Assembly: GCA_033763995.1 (NCBI GenBank)
Contig: JANRJL010000008.1
Coordinates: forward strand, 62,001-126,000
Direction of reading: 5' to 3'
DNA length: 64,000 bases
Source of the DNA: GCA-2737725 sp033763995
GTDB taxonomy: Bacteria > Pseudomonadota > Alphaproteobacteria > Rhodospirillales > Rhodospirillaceae
Positions 24,081 to 31,797 of the stretch are shown here, one piece after another (the stretch's first letter is position 1; the number at the start of each line of letters is the position of its first letter). The notes under the pieces were generated by a model. That model did no database searches and was not told the origin of the DNA. It was given only the letters and a program-made list of their open reading frames with translations. A program made the translations under genes and the position numbers.

Positions 24081-24345
24081 GGCGCTGCGCGAGCGATATC
24101 CCGGGCTGGACGCTCTGGCCGTCCTGGTGTTCCTCGCCCTCTGCGCCGGCCCGGCGGGCGGGCGGTCGTTGTCAAAAAAGCTCGGCCGCGCCCAAAGCGA
24201 CGTGTTTCGCGCGCTCAGTACCTTGGAGGAGGCGGGCCTTATCGCCGCCCAGCCGCCCGTCGCCGACGATCCGCTGCGGCGCACCGTGGCGCTGACGCGG
24301 GCAGGACTTCAACTCGCCGCGCAAACAAAAACGCCGCCGGCGTGA
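24070..24345 (+). CDS. Small winged-helix (MarR/ArsR-like) protein
   Basis: The 91-residue protein has one winged-helix domain: LAVLVFLALCAG, then SLSKKLGRAQSDVFRALSTLEEAGLI as helix-turn-helix and the wing DPLRRTVALTRAGLQLA. It is the last gene of the plus-strand series starting at 16745, overlapping the previous gene by 11 bases, and could regulate this operon. The hairpin at 24330-24357 overlaps its 3' end and stop. Confidence 0.7.
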   Translation: MTAEALRERYPGLDALAVLVFLALCAGPAGGRSLSKKLGRAQSDVFRALSTLEEAGLIAAQPPVADDPLRRTVALTRAGLQLAAQTKTPPA

Positions 24346-24357
24346 CCCGGCGGCGTT
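24330..24357 (-). terminator. Intrinsic terminator of the TonB operon, shared with the convergent unit
   Basis: A perfect 11-bp stem AACGCCGCCGG / CCGGCGGCGTT with a six-base loop lies between convergent genes. On the minus strand it is followed by TTTTTGTTTG, a good rho-independent terminator for the TonB operon. On the plus strand the U-tract is lacking. Confidence 0.85.
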
Positions 24358-24379
24358 CGGACGGCCCTGACGGACCGGA

Positions 24380-25696
24380 TTAGTTGGCGGCCAGTTGCGC
24401 TTCCTTGGCGCGGCTGTCGATGTACTTCAGCCATTGCGCGGCGTCGTTGGCCTTGTCCTTGAACTTCGACGCGCTGGTGCACGAATTGCGCGCCGGGCCC
24501 CATTTCTTCTGCTCGATCTGGGAAATGCACAGCGTCACCCAGGCGGCACCCTCGTCCTTGAGGCCCTTCTTGTCGATGGCGCTCTTGCAGGCGTCCTCGG
24601 CGTCCTTGTACTGGTTGAGCTGAAGCTGGGCCTGGCACAGGCGCATTTCCAAGGTGCCGTTGGAGGATTTGTCGGCGGCCTCCTTCAGCCAGGGGATCGC
24701 CTTCTTGTATTCGCGCGCGTTGAAGTAGGCGTTGGCGACCGCTTCCAGGTTCTCGGGCGTGCGTTGAATCTGGTTGGCCTTGAAGGACTTTTCCAGCAGC
24801 ACCGCGCCCTTGTAGGGGTTCTCGTGGAACATGTAGAGGCGGGCGAGACGGACGATGTCCTTCTCCTCGGTGATGAAGCCCAGCTTGTGGGCGGCGTCGA
24901 ACACGACGAAGGATTCCTTTTCCTTGCCGAGTTCGTTGTAAATCGCCGAGAGCTGGATCCAGTAGGTCTTGTTGTTGGGGAACTTCGGCACCATCGTCTC
25001 GAGCAGCGCCAGCGCCTCCTTGTAGTTCTCGCGCTCGAGGTAGATCGCGAGCTCGAGCTGGTACCAGTTCTCGCGGGCATCCGCCGTGATCTTGATGGCT
25101 TCCTTGATCAAGGGCAGGGCCTTGTCGAAGTTTTCCAGCTGGAAGTAGGCGGTGGCCATGAGCGCCAGCGCCGCGCCGTTCACGGTGTCGACCGTCTTGC
25201 GCCACTCTTCAAGCTGCTGGGCGGCTTGGGCGTACTGCTCGATCACCATGTAGAGCTGACCCAAATTGTACATGGTGGAGGTCAACTGGGCCTGGGGCAG
25301 GCCCTTGCCTTCGGCCGGATTGGAGATCGCCACGCTCTTGCGGAACGAATCGATGGCGCCTTGGTAGTTTTCCTGTTCGGCGTACATGTAGGCGTAGGTC
25401 TGGAACACGCTGGCGCGCTCGTACTCATTGAGCTTGTCGCTGGCGCTGATGCCGTCGAGGATGGTCTTGGCCTCGGCGTAGGCCTTGGTCTCGATCGCCG
25501 CCTGGGCCTTGGTCAGGGCCTCGAAGGTCGGCTTGTTCATCGCCTGGACCTTGGTGGTCTTGGGCTTGGGGGCCTCTTTCTTTTCCTCTTGGGCGAGGGC
25601 CGTCGTGGCGCTCGCCAGCACGAAGACGGGGCCCGCGGCCACGGCGAACACCAGGGCCGCCGAGCACAGACCGCCGAGGAGCTTGGTCTTGGTCAT
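24380..25696 (-). CDS. TPR protein of the TonB system (TtpD-like)
   Basis: A 438-residue exported protein: signal peptide (LLGGLCSAALVFAVAAGPVFVLASATTALAQ), a short Lys/Pro/Glu linker, then ten or so TPR-like units through the C-terminus, for example SVFQTYAYMYAEQENYQGAIDSF and ENWYQLELAIYLERENYKEALALLE. It ends the gene order DUF3450-ExbB-ExbB-ExbD-ExbD-TonB-TPR known from TonB2/TonB3-type systems of Vibrio and relatives, where the TPR partner is needed for full function. The ATG at 25696 follows GGAGAG. Two shorter paralogues lie at 14610-16417. Confidence 0.88.
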   Translation of the reverse strand: MTKTKLLGGLCSAALVFAVAAGPVFVLASATTALAQEEKKEAPKPKTTKVQAMNKPTFEALTKAQAAIETKAYAEAKTILDGISASDKLNEYERASVFQTYAYMYAEQENYQGAIDSFRKSVAISNPAEGKGLPQAQLTSTMYNLGQLYMVIEQYAQAAQQLEEWRKTVDTVNGAALALMATAYFQLENFDKALPLIKEAIKITADARENWYQLELAIYLERENYKEALALLETMVPKFPNNKTYWIQLSAIYNELGKEKESFVVFDAAHKLGFITEEKDIVRLARLYMFHENPYKGAVLLEKSFKANQIQRTPENLEAVANAYFNAREYKKAIPWLKEAADKSSNGTLEMRLCQAQLQLNQYKDAEDACKSAIDKKGLKDEGAAWVTLCISQIEQKKWGPARNSCTSASKFKDKANDAAQWLKYIDSRAKEAQLAAN

Positions 25697-25721
25697 GATC
25701 ACGCTCTCCGTTGCGAACACG

Positions 25722-26345
25722 TTATTGGTTTTCCAGGTCGAAGGTGATGACGACCTGCTGGTTGTACTGCTTCACCGGGCGGCCGTCGTCGATCTTCGGC
25801 TTGTAGCGCCAACGTTCCAGGGCGCGCATGGCCGCTTTATCGAAGATTTCGGGCGGATCCGAGGCAATCACCGAGATGTTCTCGACACCGCCGGTCTCGT
25901 TGACGGTGAAGCCCAACTGCACCCAGCCTTCGATGCCGCGGCTGGCGGCGCGTTCGGGGTACTGCGGGGGCACGCGGACCAACGGGATGGCGTCGCCGTC
26001 GGAGGGCGCCTCGAGGTTGTTCCGGCCGAGGTTCAAGTTCTTGCCCATGTTGGGGGCGGCCATGCCGATGGCCATGGAGCCGGTAGGCGCGTTGGAGGTG
26101 TCGGCCGAGGGCGGCGGCGGCGGCGGGGCTTCCTGCTGCTGCGGCTTTTCCGGCGGCTTGCGCTCCTTGGTTTGCACGGTCTCGTCGCGCTGGCTGCGCA
26201 CGAACTCGATGCTTTGGGCCTTGCCGGAATCCGTCAGCGCCTGATTGCCCGTGGCGATCAGGAACGGCATCAACCAGAACAGAAATATGGTGACAGCGAT
26301 GGCCGCGGGCAGGGCTATGCCGACGCGTGAGATGGCGGAGTTCAT
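25722..26345 (-). CDS. tonB: TonB family protein
   Basis: The 207-residue inner-membrane protein has one N-terminal transmembrane helix (PAAIAVTIFLFWLMPFLIAT), a proline-rich periplasmic spacer (PPEKPQQQEAPPPPPPS) and a C-terminal TonB domain (PPQYPERAASRGIEGWVQLGF, DPPEIFDKAAMRALERWRYKP). It transmits proton-motive force from the ExbB/ExbD complex to an outer-membrane receptor. No TonB-dependent receptor is present in the window. The Shine-Dalgarno AGGAGG before the ATG at 26345 is strong, in line with the terminator-like hairpin lying just upstream at 26376-26397. Confidence 0.92.
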   Translation of the reverse strand: MNSAISRVGIALPAAIAVTIFLFWLMPFLIATGNQALTDSGKAQSIEFVRSQRDETVQTKERKPPEKPQQQEAPPPPPPSADTSNAPTGSMAIGMAAPNMGKNLNLGRNNLEAPSDGDAIPLVRVPPQYPERAASRGIEGWVQLGFTVNETGGVENISVIASDPPEIFDKAAMRALERWRYKPKIDDGRPVKQYNQQVVITFDLENQ

Positions 26346-26375
26346 GTCAGTCTTTCCTCCTTGCGGAAAGAAAAA

Positions 26376-26397
26376 GGGGAGGGCCGAAACCCTCCCC
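26376..26397 (-). terminator. Intra-operon terminator-like hairpin between exbD and tonB
   Basis: GGGGAGGG (26376-26383) and CCCTCCCC (26390-26397) form a perfect 8-bp stem with a six-base loop. On the minus strand, the direction of the operon, the stem is followed at once by TTTTTCTTT. It should terminate part of the transcripts before tonB and the TPR gene. Confidence 0.82.
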
Positions 26398-26411
26398 GGC
26401 ATTATACCAGA

Positions 26412-26819
26412 TTAATTCTCGACCGTCGCTATGGCGGTGCCTTCGGCGCCGGCTGCCTTAATTTGATTCATGACCGAGATCACGTCGCCGGCCTTGGCGC
26501 GCTTATCGGCTTGAATCACCACGGTTCCCTGGGGGTTTTCCGAGAGCAGCTTCTCGACGTTGGCGCGCACGGCGCGGATGTCGACGGTCTGGTTGTCCAT
26601 GTGGACCGAGCCGTCCTCGGCCACGGCCACCAGCACCGCGGCGCGTTGCTGTTTCTCGCCGGTGGAGGCCTCGGGGCGCTCCACGGTGATGCCCGATTCC
26701 TTCACGAAGGAGGCGGTGACGATGAAGAAGATCAGCATGATGAACGTGACGTCCAGCATGGGCGTCATGTCGATTTCGGCTTCTTCCTTCTTGCGATCGG
26801 AGAACTTTTGGTTAGCCAT
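26412..26819 (-). CDS. exbD: ExbD-type biopolymer transporter (second copy)
   Basis: A 135-residue protein with one transmembrane helix carrying the proton-coupling Asp (EIDMTPMLDVTFIMLIFF) and a periplasmic domain (VAEDGSVHMDNQTVDIRAVRANVEKLL, VVIQADKRAKAGDVISVMNQIKAAG). The membrane segment is identical in order to that of the other ExbD just upstream, while the periplasmic parts have diverged. It ends the exb part of the operon, before the hairpin at 26376-26397. Confidence 0.92.
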   Translation of the reverse strand: MANQKFSDRKKEEAEIDMTPMLDVTFIMLIFFIVTASFVKESGITVERPEASTGEKQQRAAVLVAVAEDGSVHMDNQTVDIRAVRANVEKLLSENPQGTVVIQADKRAKAGDVISVMNQIKAAGAEGTAIATVEN

Positions 26820-26833
26820 GGGGTGTCCGATCC

Positions 26834-27247
26834 TTAACGTTCGATGAGTTCGCTGATGATGACGCCCGAGACGCCGGCCAATCGGGCCTGATCGACGACC
26901 GTGACCATCACTTGGGCTTGCGCCGCTTGCGCGGCGCGCACCACGACGTTGGCTTCGGGGTTCTCGGCCTTCAACCGCTGCACGTTGGCTTGCACCGAGC
27001 GCGCGTCGATGGAACGGCCTTCCATGATCACTTCGCTGTTGCCGTTGATGTCGATGACGATGGAGACGTTCTTGTTGTTCTGCTGGTTCAGCGGCGTGTC
27101 GTTGTTGGACTGCGTCAAATCGATGCCGCTTTCCTTGGTGAAGGAGGCGGTGACGATGAAGAAGATGAGCATGATGAACGTGACGTCCAGCATGGGCGTC
27201 ATGTCGATCTCGGCCTCATCTGCGGACTTACGGATGCGTTTGGCCAT
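26834..27247 (-). CDS. exbD: ExbD-type biopolymer transporter (first copy)
   Basis: A 137-residue ExbD paralogue with the same membrane helix and Asp (EIDMTPMLDVTFIMLIFF) but a different periplasmic domain (NNDTPLNQQNNKNVSIVIDING, MEGRSIDARSVQANVQRLK, VVVRAAQAAQAQVMVTVVDQAR). It lies 14 bases before the second exbD and nine after exbB. Having two ExbDs with two ExbB-like proteins suggests a hetero-oligomeric stator. Confidence 0.92.
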   Translation of the reverse strand: MAKRIRKSADEAEIDMTPMLDVTFIMLIFFIVTASFTKESGIDLTQSNNDTPLNQQNNKNVSIVIDINGNSEVIMEGRSIDARSVQANVQRLKAENPEANVVVRAAQAAQAQVMVTVVDQARLAGVSGVIISELIER

Positions 27248-27256
27248 GTTCGTTCC

Positions 27257-27781
27257 TTACGCGTGCTCGATTTCAAGCTGGTCGGCGAGGTGCTTGACTT
27301 CCTGTTCGGCTTTCTTGCTGAGCGACACGCGGAAATAAAGGCCCGACAGTGCCGCCACCATGCCCGACATGGTCGGAATGGTGGAGCGCGACACGCCCGA
27401 GGCCATGGCGCGGGGGTTGGACGATCCGGTCAACGCCATCACGTCGAACACCTCCACCATGCCGGTCACGGTGCCCAAGAGCCCCAACAGGGGGCACAAG
27501 GCGACGAGACCGGAGATGATGATCAGTCCGGCCTGCGCCTCCAGGCGCACGTCGGAGATCAGCTTCGCGCGAATCTTATGGGCGGCCCAGGAGGTGTGGT
27601 CCTTGCGCGCGCGCCATTGATCGATCGCGTCCTGGCACAGCTTCTTGTGGACGAAGTTGAAGTAGATAAAGCGCTCCACAATGGCCGCCCACAGCAGGAA
27701 GGTGGTGACCCCGATCGCGAGCAATACGGGGCCGCCACGCTCCAAGAAACGCTCGATCGTCGTGAAGACGTCTGCGTCCAT
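27257..27781 (-). CDS. exbB: ExbB/TolQ-type proton channel subunit
   Basis: A 174-residue MotA/TolQ/ExbB family protein with three membrane segments (VLLAIGVTTFLLWAAIVERF, GLIIISGLVALCPLLGLLGTVTGMVEVFDV, STIPTMSGMVAALSGLYF). It is the short ExbB of the operon. The start ATG shares one base with the stop of the long ExbB (TAATG), so the two are translationally coupled. Confidence 0.92.
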   Translation of the reverse strand: MDADVFTTIERFLERGGPVLLAIGVTTFLLWAAIVERFIYFNFVHKKLCQDAIDQWRARKDHTSWAAHKIRAKLISDVRLEAQAGLIIISGLVALCPLLGLLGTVTGMVEVFDVMALTGSSNPRAMASGVSRSTIPTMSGMVAALSGLYFRVSLSKKAEQEVKHLADQLEIEHA

Positions 27782-29196
27782 TAACGCTTCTCCATCGACG
27801 CCGCGACGATGCCCGCCGACTGCTCTTCCAGGATTTCCACGACCGCACGGCTGCGGCCGGTGGCCAAGCTGTGCAGCAGCAGAAGCGGAATGGCGGTGAC
27901 GAGACCCTGCACGGTGGTGACGAGGGCTTGCGAGATACCGCCGGCCATCATCTTGGGGTCACCCGAACCGAACAGCGTGATCACCTCGAAGGTTTGGATC
28001 ATGCCGGTCACGGTGCCGAGCAGTCCCAACATCGGGGCCACGGCGATGATCACCTTGATGGTGGTCAGGCCGCGGTCGAGGCTGGGCAATTCGCGCAGGA
28101 TCGCTTCGTCCAGGCGCAGTTGCAGCGCTTCGCTGCCAAGGCCCTTGTTCTCCTGATAGGCCATCATGACGCGGCCCAGAGGATTGTTGGGGCTCGCGGT
28201 GCTGCTCTTCTTCTGAGCGTTCACCTTCGAAGCCGTCAGCGACAGGGTGACGATTCGCTCCAGCGACATCAACACGCCGATCACCAACAACACCATGATC
28301 ACCCAACCGACGGTGCCGCCCTGGTCCAGCCGCTCGCGGAAGCTCGCGGTTTGCACCAACAGGCTCAGCAACGCGCCGCGCGAGGGGTCGACGGCCGCAT
28401 CGACCAGGCCCGACGTGGCGTCGGCGAGGTCGCTGGCGGCCGCCATGGCTTCGGCGGCGGGTTGACGGGCCAGAACCGCCAGGCGTTGCGTGCCGCCCAG
28501 GTAGTTCAGGTATTGACCGTCGGACACCGCCGTGAAGGGTCCGATGCGGACGACTTCCTGGCTGCTTTCTTGGCCGTCGACCGACACGACCGGCGCGGTG
28601 AAGCGCGCGACCTTGCCTTGCTCGATGGCTTCTTCCAGCAGCGTCGCCCACATTAGCTCGAGTTGCTTCAGCTCCGGCAACTCCTTGCTCTGGGCCAAGG
28701 CGTCGATCGGAACGTCGCGGCCGGACTTCTGGGCGCTGATGATCGAGTTGCGCAATTGGCCGCGGGTATCGCCCGCGGCTTGACGCACCACGCCGAACAG
28801 TTCGCCGAAGGAGCCCAAACGCTCCTGCAATTGATTTTGCAGGTCGGTCAGCTTCAGTTCACCCTTTTGGAAATCGGACTCGAGCCGCGCGCCTTCGGCC
28901 TCGGCCGCCGTGACGCGGGCCTTGGCTTCTTGCAGCAGGCGTTGTTGATCGGCCTGGGCGCGGCGGAATTCGTCCTCGCGCTGCTTATTAACTGTCGCGT
29001 CCTCGGCGCGGCCCTGACGGACGCGTTCCAGCAGCTCCTGCAGCGACTTCGACGCGCCGGCCGCCGGGGCGGCGGTGGCCGCCGGGTTGGCGGCGGGTGC
29101 CGTCGGCTTGGCCTGTTGGGCGAACGCGACGGGTGTGGCGGCCAGGCCCACGGTCAGGGCGGCGGCGGCCACGAAGGTTTTCAACGTGTTTTTCAT
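27781..29196 (-). CDS. ttpC: Long ExbB-like protein with periplasmic coiled-coil domain (TtpC-like)
   Basis: A 471-residue protein: signal peptide (TFVAAAALTVGLAATPVAFAQ), an Ala/Pro linker, a long charged helical region (about 50-190, coiled-coil-like), a beta-rich segment, then the MotA/TolQ/ExbB core from ~300 on (VGWVIMVLLVIGVLMSLERI, IIAVAPMLGLLGTVTGMIQTFEVI, LVTTVQGLVTAIPLLLLHSLA). This layout matches TtpC of Vibrio TonB2/TonB3 systems, which is required with ExbB/ExbD for iron-siderophore uptake. Its ATG overlaps the DUF3450 stop as ATGA. Confidence 0.88.
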   Translation of the reverse strand: MKNTLKTFVAAAALTVGLAATPVAFAQQAKPTAPAANPAATAAPAAGASKSLQELLERVRQGRAEDATVNKQREDEFRRAQADQQRLLQEAKARVTAAEAEGARLESDFQKGELKLTDLQNQLQERLGSFGELFGVVRQAAGDTRGQLRNSIISAQKSGRDVPIDALAQSKELPELKQLELMWATLLEEAIEQGKVARFTAPVVSVDGQESSQEVVRIGPFTAVSDGQYLNYLGGTQRLAVLARQPAAEAMAAASDLADATSGLVDAAVDPSRGALLSLLVQTASFRERLDQGGTVGWVIMVLLVIGVLMSLERIVTLSLTASKVNAQKKSSTASPNNPLGRVMMAYQENKGLGSEALQLRLDEAILRELPSLDRGLTTIKVIIAVAPMLGLLGTVTGMIQTFEVITLFGSGDPKMMAGGISQALVTTVQGLVTAIPLLLLHSLATGRSRAVVEILEEQSAGIVAASMEKR

Positions 29197-29960
29197 TTCG
29201 CGGACTCCGGAGCATCGACGGGGACATAAACAAGGTCGGGCGCGACCTGTTGGCGGGCGATCGACAAGCCGCGCTTGATGGCGCTGACATAACCGCCGTC
29301 GATTTCTTCCCACTTCTTCTCGGCGATATTCCAGCGGCCCACTTCGCTGTCATCCAGCGTCTTGTAGTACAGGCCGACGCGGCCCATGCGCAGGAAGTCG
29401 ACGTTGATGTTGTTGCCGTCCTTGTTGAGGGTGCCGGTGTAGCCTTCGATGGTGCGGCCGTATTCGTTCTCGATCTGATAGGCCTCGAGCACGCGGCGGT
29501 ACTTCTCGGCCGGGCTGGCGTCCGAGCGGGCCATCAGTTGCTTCAGGCCGGCGACCCGGTTGGCGCGTTCCTCGGCGAGGAAGGGGACGTCGAGGGCGAC
29601 GAACTGCGCGAAGGCGTCGACCATGCGCAACATCAAGGGGATGATCTCGCGGTCGATGGTGGTGACGCGCAGGATGTCCTTCTCAATCGATGCCGATTCG
29701 GCTTGCTGGCTGTTCAGCAGCGACTTGAGCTGGTTGTTGTAAACCTGCAGCGAGTCGAGCTGTTGCAGCACCGCCTTATATTCGGACTCGATGGACCCCG
29801 TCTGGTCGTCGAGCTTGTTGATGCGGTCTTGCGACTGCTGATTTTCCTGCTGCGCGGCCATGAGCTGCTCTTTGGCCGTGTTCAGTTCCTGCGCCCGGCT
29901 GGGCGCGGCAAACGCCAAAGCCGCGGCAACCGCGACCCCAGCCAATAAGGTTTGTTTCAT
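29193..29960 (-). CDS. DUF3450 periplasmic coiled-coil protein (TtpB-like)
   Basis: A 255-residue protein with a signal peptide (KQTLLAGVAVAAALAFAAPSRAQ), an N-terminal coiled coil (about 25-100, heptads such as LNTAKEQLMAAQQENQQSQDRINKLDD), then a globular domain ending MGRVGLYYKTLDDSEVGRWNIAEKKWEEI. It leads the TonB2/TonB3-type operon. The start at 29960 was chosen from the signal peptide. An ATG five codons earlier (29975) is also possible. Confidence 0.88.
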   Translation of the reverse strand: MKQTLLAGVAVAAALAFAAPSRAQELNTAKEQLMAAQQENQQSQDRINKLDDQTGSIESEYKAVLQQLDSLQVYNNQLKSLLNSQQAESASIEKDILRVTTIDREIIPLMLRMVDAFAQFVALDVPFLAEERANRVAGLKQLMARSDASPAEKYRRVLEAYQIENEYGRTIEGYTGTLNKDGNNINVDFLRMGRVGLYYKTLDDSEVGRWNIAEKKWEEIDGGYVSAIKRGLSIARQQVAPDLVYVPVDAPESAK

Positions 29961-30386
29961 TGGAAGTTTCCGCATTTGTGCGGGCCCCTTTCGCGTTGAC
30001 GAACCAATTTGTCCCAGGTCAATCCGGACTGCGCGCGGCGAGCAGGTCAAGAACATCCCTCAAGATGCTCCGGATCCGATTTGCCTCCCCACGTGCAAAC
30101 AGATCGACGCCCCGGCGGTCCCGACCCGGGCGCTTAAAGAGCGCTATCCATGGCTAGTGTTAACGGCGGAATCAACAGATTCTTGTGTCTTATTGTGGCA
30201 AGCGAGCAAACGCCTTGTTTTCCGGGGCTTTTGCGCGCGAAATTATGACTGGACCGCGCGGTTGAGGCGCAATTTCTCCCGCGCGGCCCGCGCGCCAGCA
30301 CCGAATCGCGGTTGACGGCAGAAAAATCCAGGATTGAAACGGGGGCAAATCGCGTTCCCGACACGCGCATAATCCCGTACCGGGGC
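29961..30386. other. Intergenic region upstream of the TonB operon
   Basis: A 426-base stretch with no convincing gene in any frame. It should hold the minus-strand promoter of the DUF3450-TonB operon. I see no Fur box and no clear sigma-70 pair. A small hairpin (GCGCT/AGCGC at ~30131-30144) is the only structure noticed. Confidence 0.6.
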
Positions 30387-30824
30387 CTAGTCCCCGTCGG
30401 GCTTCAGCTTGTCGGCGAGGCGTCCCAACAGGGCAAATAAGGTGTCCTGCTCGGCGGCGCTGAGCCCGGTGACGGCAAAGCCCGCGACCGTGCGCGCCTG
30501 GTTGACGATGGCGTCTTGGCGCTCCTTGATCTTGGCGGTCAGAAAGATGAACGAGCGGCGCTTGTCCCCGGCGTCGGTTTCGCGGCGGATCAATCCGTCG
30601 CGCTCCATGCGCGCCAGGGTGTTGGCCATGGTCGGCTGCTCGACGCCGATGCGCCGGCACAACTCCGCCTGGGTGAGGCCGTCTTTCTGGAACAGCATCA
30701 TCAGCGCCGGAAATTGTCCCGGCGCCACGCCCAAGGGCGCCAGCGCCTCCTGCAGGCGTCTGTCGTAGAGCCGGTTCAAGAGCCCCAGTTGATAGCCGAG
30801 CGAGTCAAGCCTGCGGATCGCCAT
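30387..30824 (-). CDS. MarR-family transcriptional regulator
   Basis: A 145-residue MarR protein: N-terminal dimer helix (RRLDSLGYQLGLLNRLYDRRLQEALAPLGV), winged HTH (GLTQAELCRRIGVEQPTMANTLARMERDGLI) and wing RRETDAGDKRRSFIFLTAK. MarR proteins usually repress their own gene and a neighbour until they bind a small phenolic or lipophilic ligand. It lies 45 bases downstream of a lipoprotein gene on the same strand. The direct repeats at 30842-30860 are a candidate binding site. Confidence 0.9.
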   Translation of the reverse strand: MAIRRLDSLGYQLGLLNRLYDRRLQEALAPLGVAPGQFPALMMLFQKDGLTQAELCRRIGVEQPTMANTLARMERDGLIRRETDAGDKRRSFIFLTAKIKERQDAIVNQARTVAGFAVTGLSAAEQDTLFALLGRLADKLKPDGD

Positions 30825-30841
30825 GACGGTTCCGTCGTGTA

Positions 30842-30860
30842 TGCATCAACTGCTGCATCA
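30842..30860. promoter_or_regulatory. Direct repeat upstream of the marR-type gene
   Basis: TGCATCA occurs twice (30842-30848 and 30854-30860), 12 bases start to start, within 37 bases of the regulator's ATG. It is a possible autoregulatory site. Confidence 0.35.
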
Positions 30861-30869
30861 TCGCCTTAT

Positions 30870-31280
30870 CTACGCTTTCGGTTGATCGGCGGCATGACCT
30901 TGGCGGTAGCCTTTGCCGCGCATGCAGCGGGCGAAGGCGCGGTCATAGTCGCCTTCAAGTTCCGCTTGATCGTGACGCGCCAAGGGGCTGGCCCCGCGGG
31001 CGTCTTGGCCGGGGGTCATGGGCGCCGTCGATTGCAGGCCATAGGCGCCGCGCGTCGTGCCGCTGGCTTCCAACGTCGTGCGCTCGGCTTGACGCTCGCA
31101 TTGTTTGCGGTCGGCGCGCTGGTCCGCGGCCGTCCGTTCGGTGTGGTGCCACCCCACATCGGCGCATGTTGTCAGGCCTAAAGCCGCGATGATCAGGCAG
31201 CTTGCGCTGCGGGCTAAGCGGGCGGCGACGTGCCGCGCGACCTTGACCCTGGGGTCCGGACCTGTTTGTTTCGCCGTCAT
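30870..31280 (-). CDS. Small putative lipoprotein
   Basis: A 136-residue protein with a basic N-terminus, a hydrophobic stretch (SCLIIAALGLTTC) ending in a lipobox-like LTTC, then a charged, Gln/Arg/Ala-rich body with two further cysteines (KQCERQAER and FARCMRGKGYRQ). I recognise no family. The ATG at 31280 has AAGG nearby. It is upstream of the MarR gene on the same strand and divergent from the MaoC gene. Confidence 0.62.
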   Translation of the reverse strand: MTAKQTGPDPRVKVARHVAARLARSASCLIIAALGLTTCADVGWHHTERTAADQRADRKQCERQAERTTLEASGTTRGAYGLQSTAPMTPGQDARGASPLARHDQAELEGDYDRAFARCMRGKGYRQGHAADQPKA

Positions 31281-31325
31281 TAGCGACCTTTGCGCCATCA
31301 TCGCCCCGTCAGGAAAGATCATTGC

Positions 31326-31787
31326 ATGTCCGCCGCCGCTCAATCCAGTTCTCAATCCCGCCCCGCCGCCGCGCCTTACTTCTTCGAGGACTTGCAGCCC
31401 GGCATGGCGGCGACGTTTTCCAAGACCGTGACCGAGGCCGACATCGTCAATTTCGCCGAGATCTCGGGCGACACGAACCCGGTGCATCTCGATGCCGCCT
31501 ATGCGGCCACGACCATGTTCAAGCAGCGCATCGCCCACGGCATGCTCTCGGTGGGGTTCATCTCGGCGGTGTTCGGCACCGTCATGCCCGGGCCGGGCTC
31601 GATTTACGTGACGCAGAACCTGAAGTTCAAGGCGCCGGTCAAGATCGGTGATACCGTTATGGCCCGCGTCGAGGTCACCGGCGCTATCCCCGAGAAAAAG
31701 TTCGTCACCTTCAAGACCCAATGCCTGGTGGGCGACAAGGTCGTGATCGACGGCGAGGCGACGCTGATGGTGCCCGCGCGGGCCTAG
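31326..31787 (+). CDS. MaoC-type (R)-enoyl-CoA hydratase
   Basis: A 153-residue hot-dog-fold hydratase: YFFEDLQPGMAATFSKTVTEADIVNFAEISGDTNPVHLD contains the catalytic Asp/His of the MaoC overhang (FAEISGDTNPVH), followed by RIAHGMLSVGFISAV. Such PhaJ-like enzymes hydrate trans-2-enoyl-CoA to (R)-3-hydroxyacyl-CoA, which feeds polyhydroxyalkanoate synthesis or beta-oxidation. It lies 10 bases before ribF. Confidence 0.9.
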   Translation: MSAAAQSSSQSRPAAAPYFFEDLQPGMAATFSKTVTEADIVNFAEISGDTNPVHLDAAYAATTMFKQRIAHGMLSVGFISAVFGTVMPGPGSIYVTQNLKFKAPVKIGDTVMARVEVTGAIPEKKFVTFKTQCLVGDKVVIDGEATLMVPARA

Positions 31788-31797
31788 AGTCACCCCG

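Noticed and set aside
30131..30144. GCGCT/AGCGC hairpin upstream of the TonB operon
   Set aside because: Five pairs only and no regulatory context; not a Fur or riboswitch-like structure.
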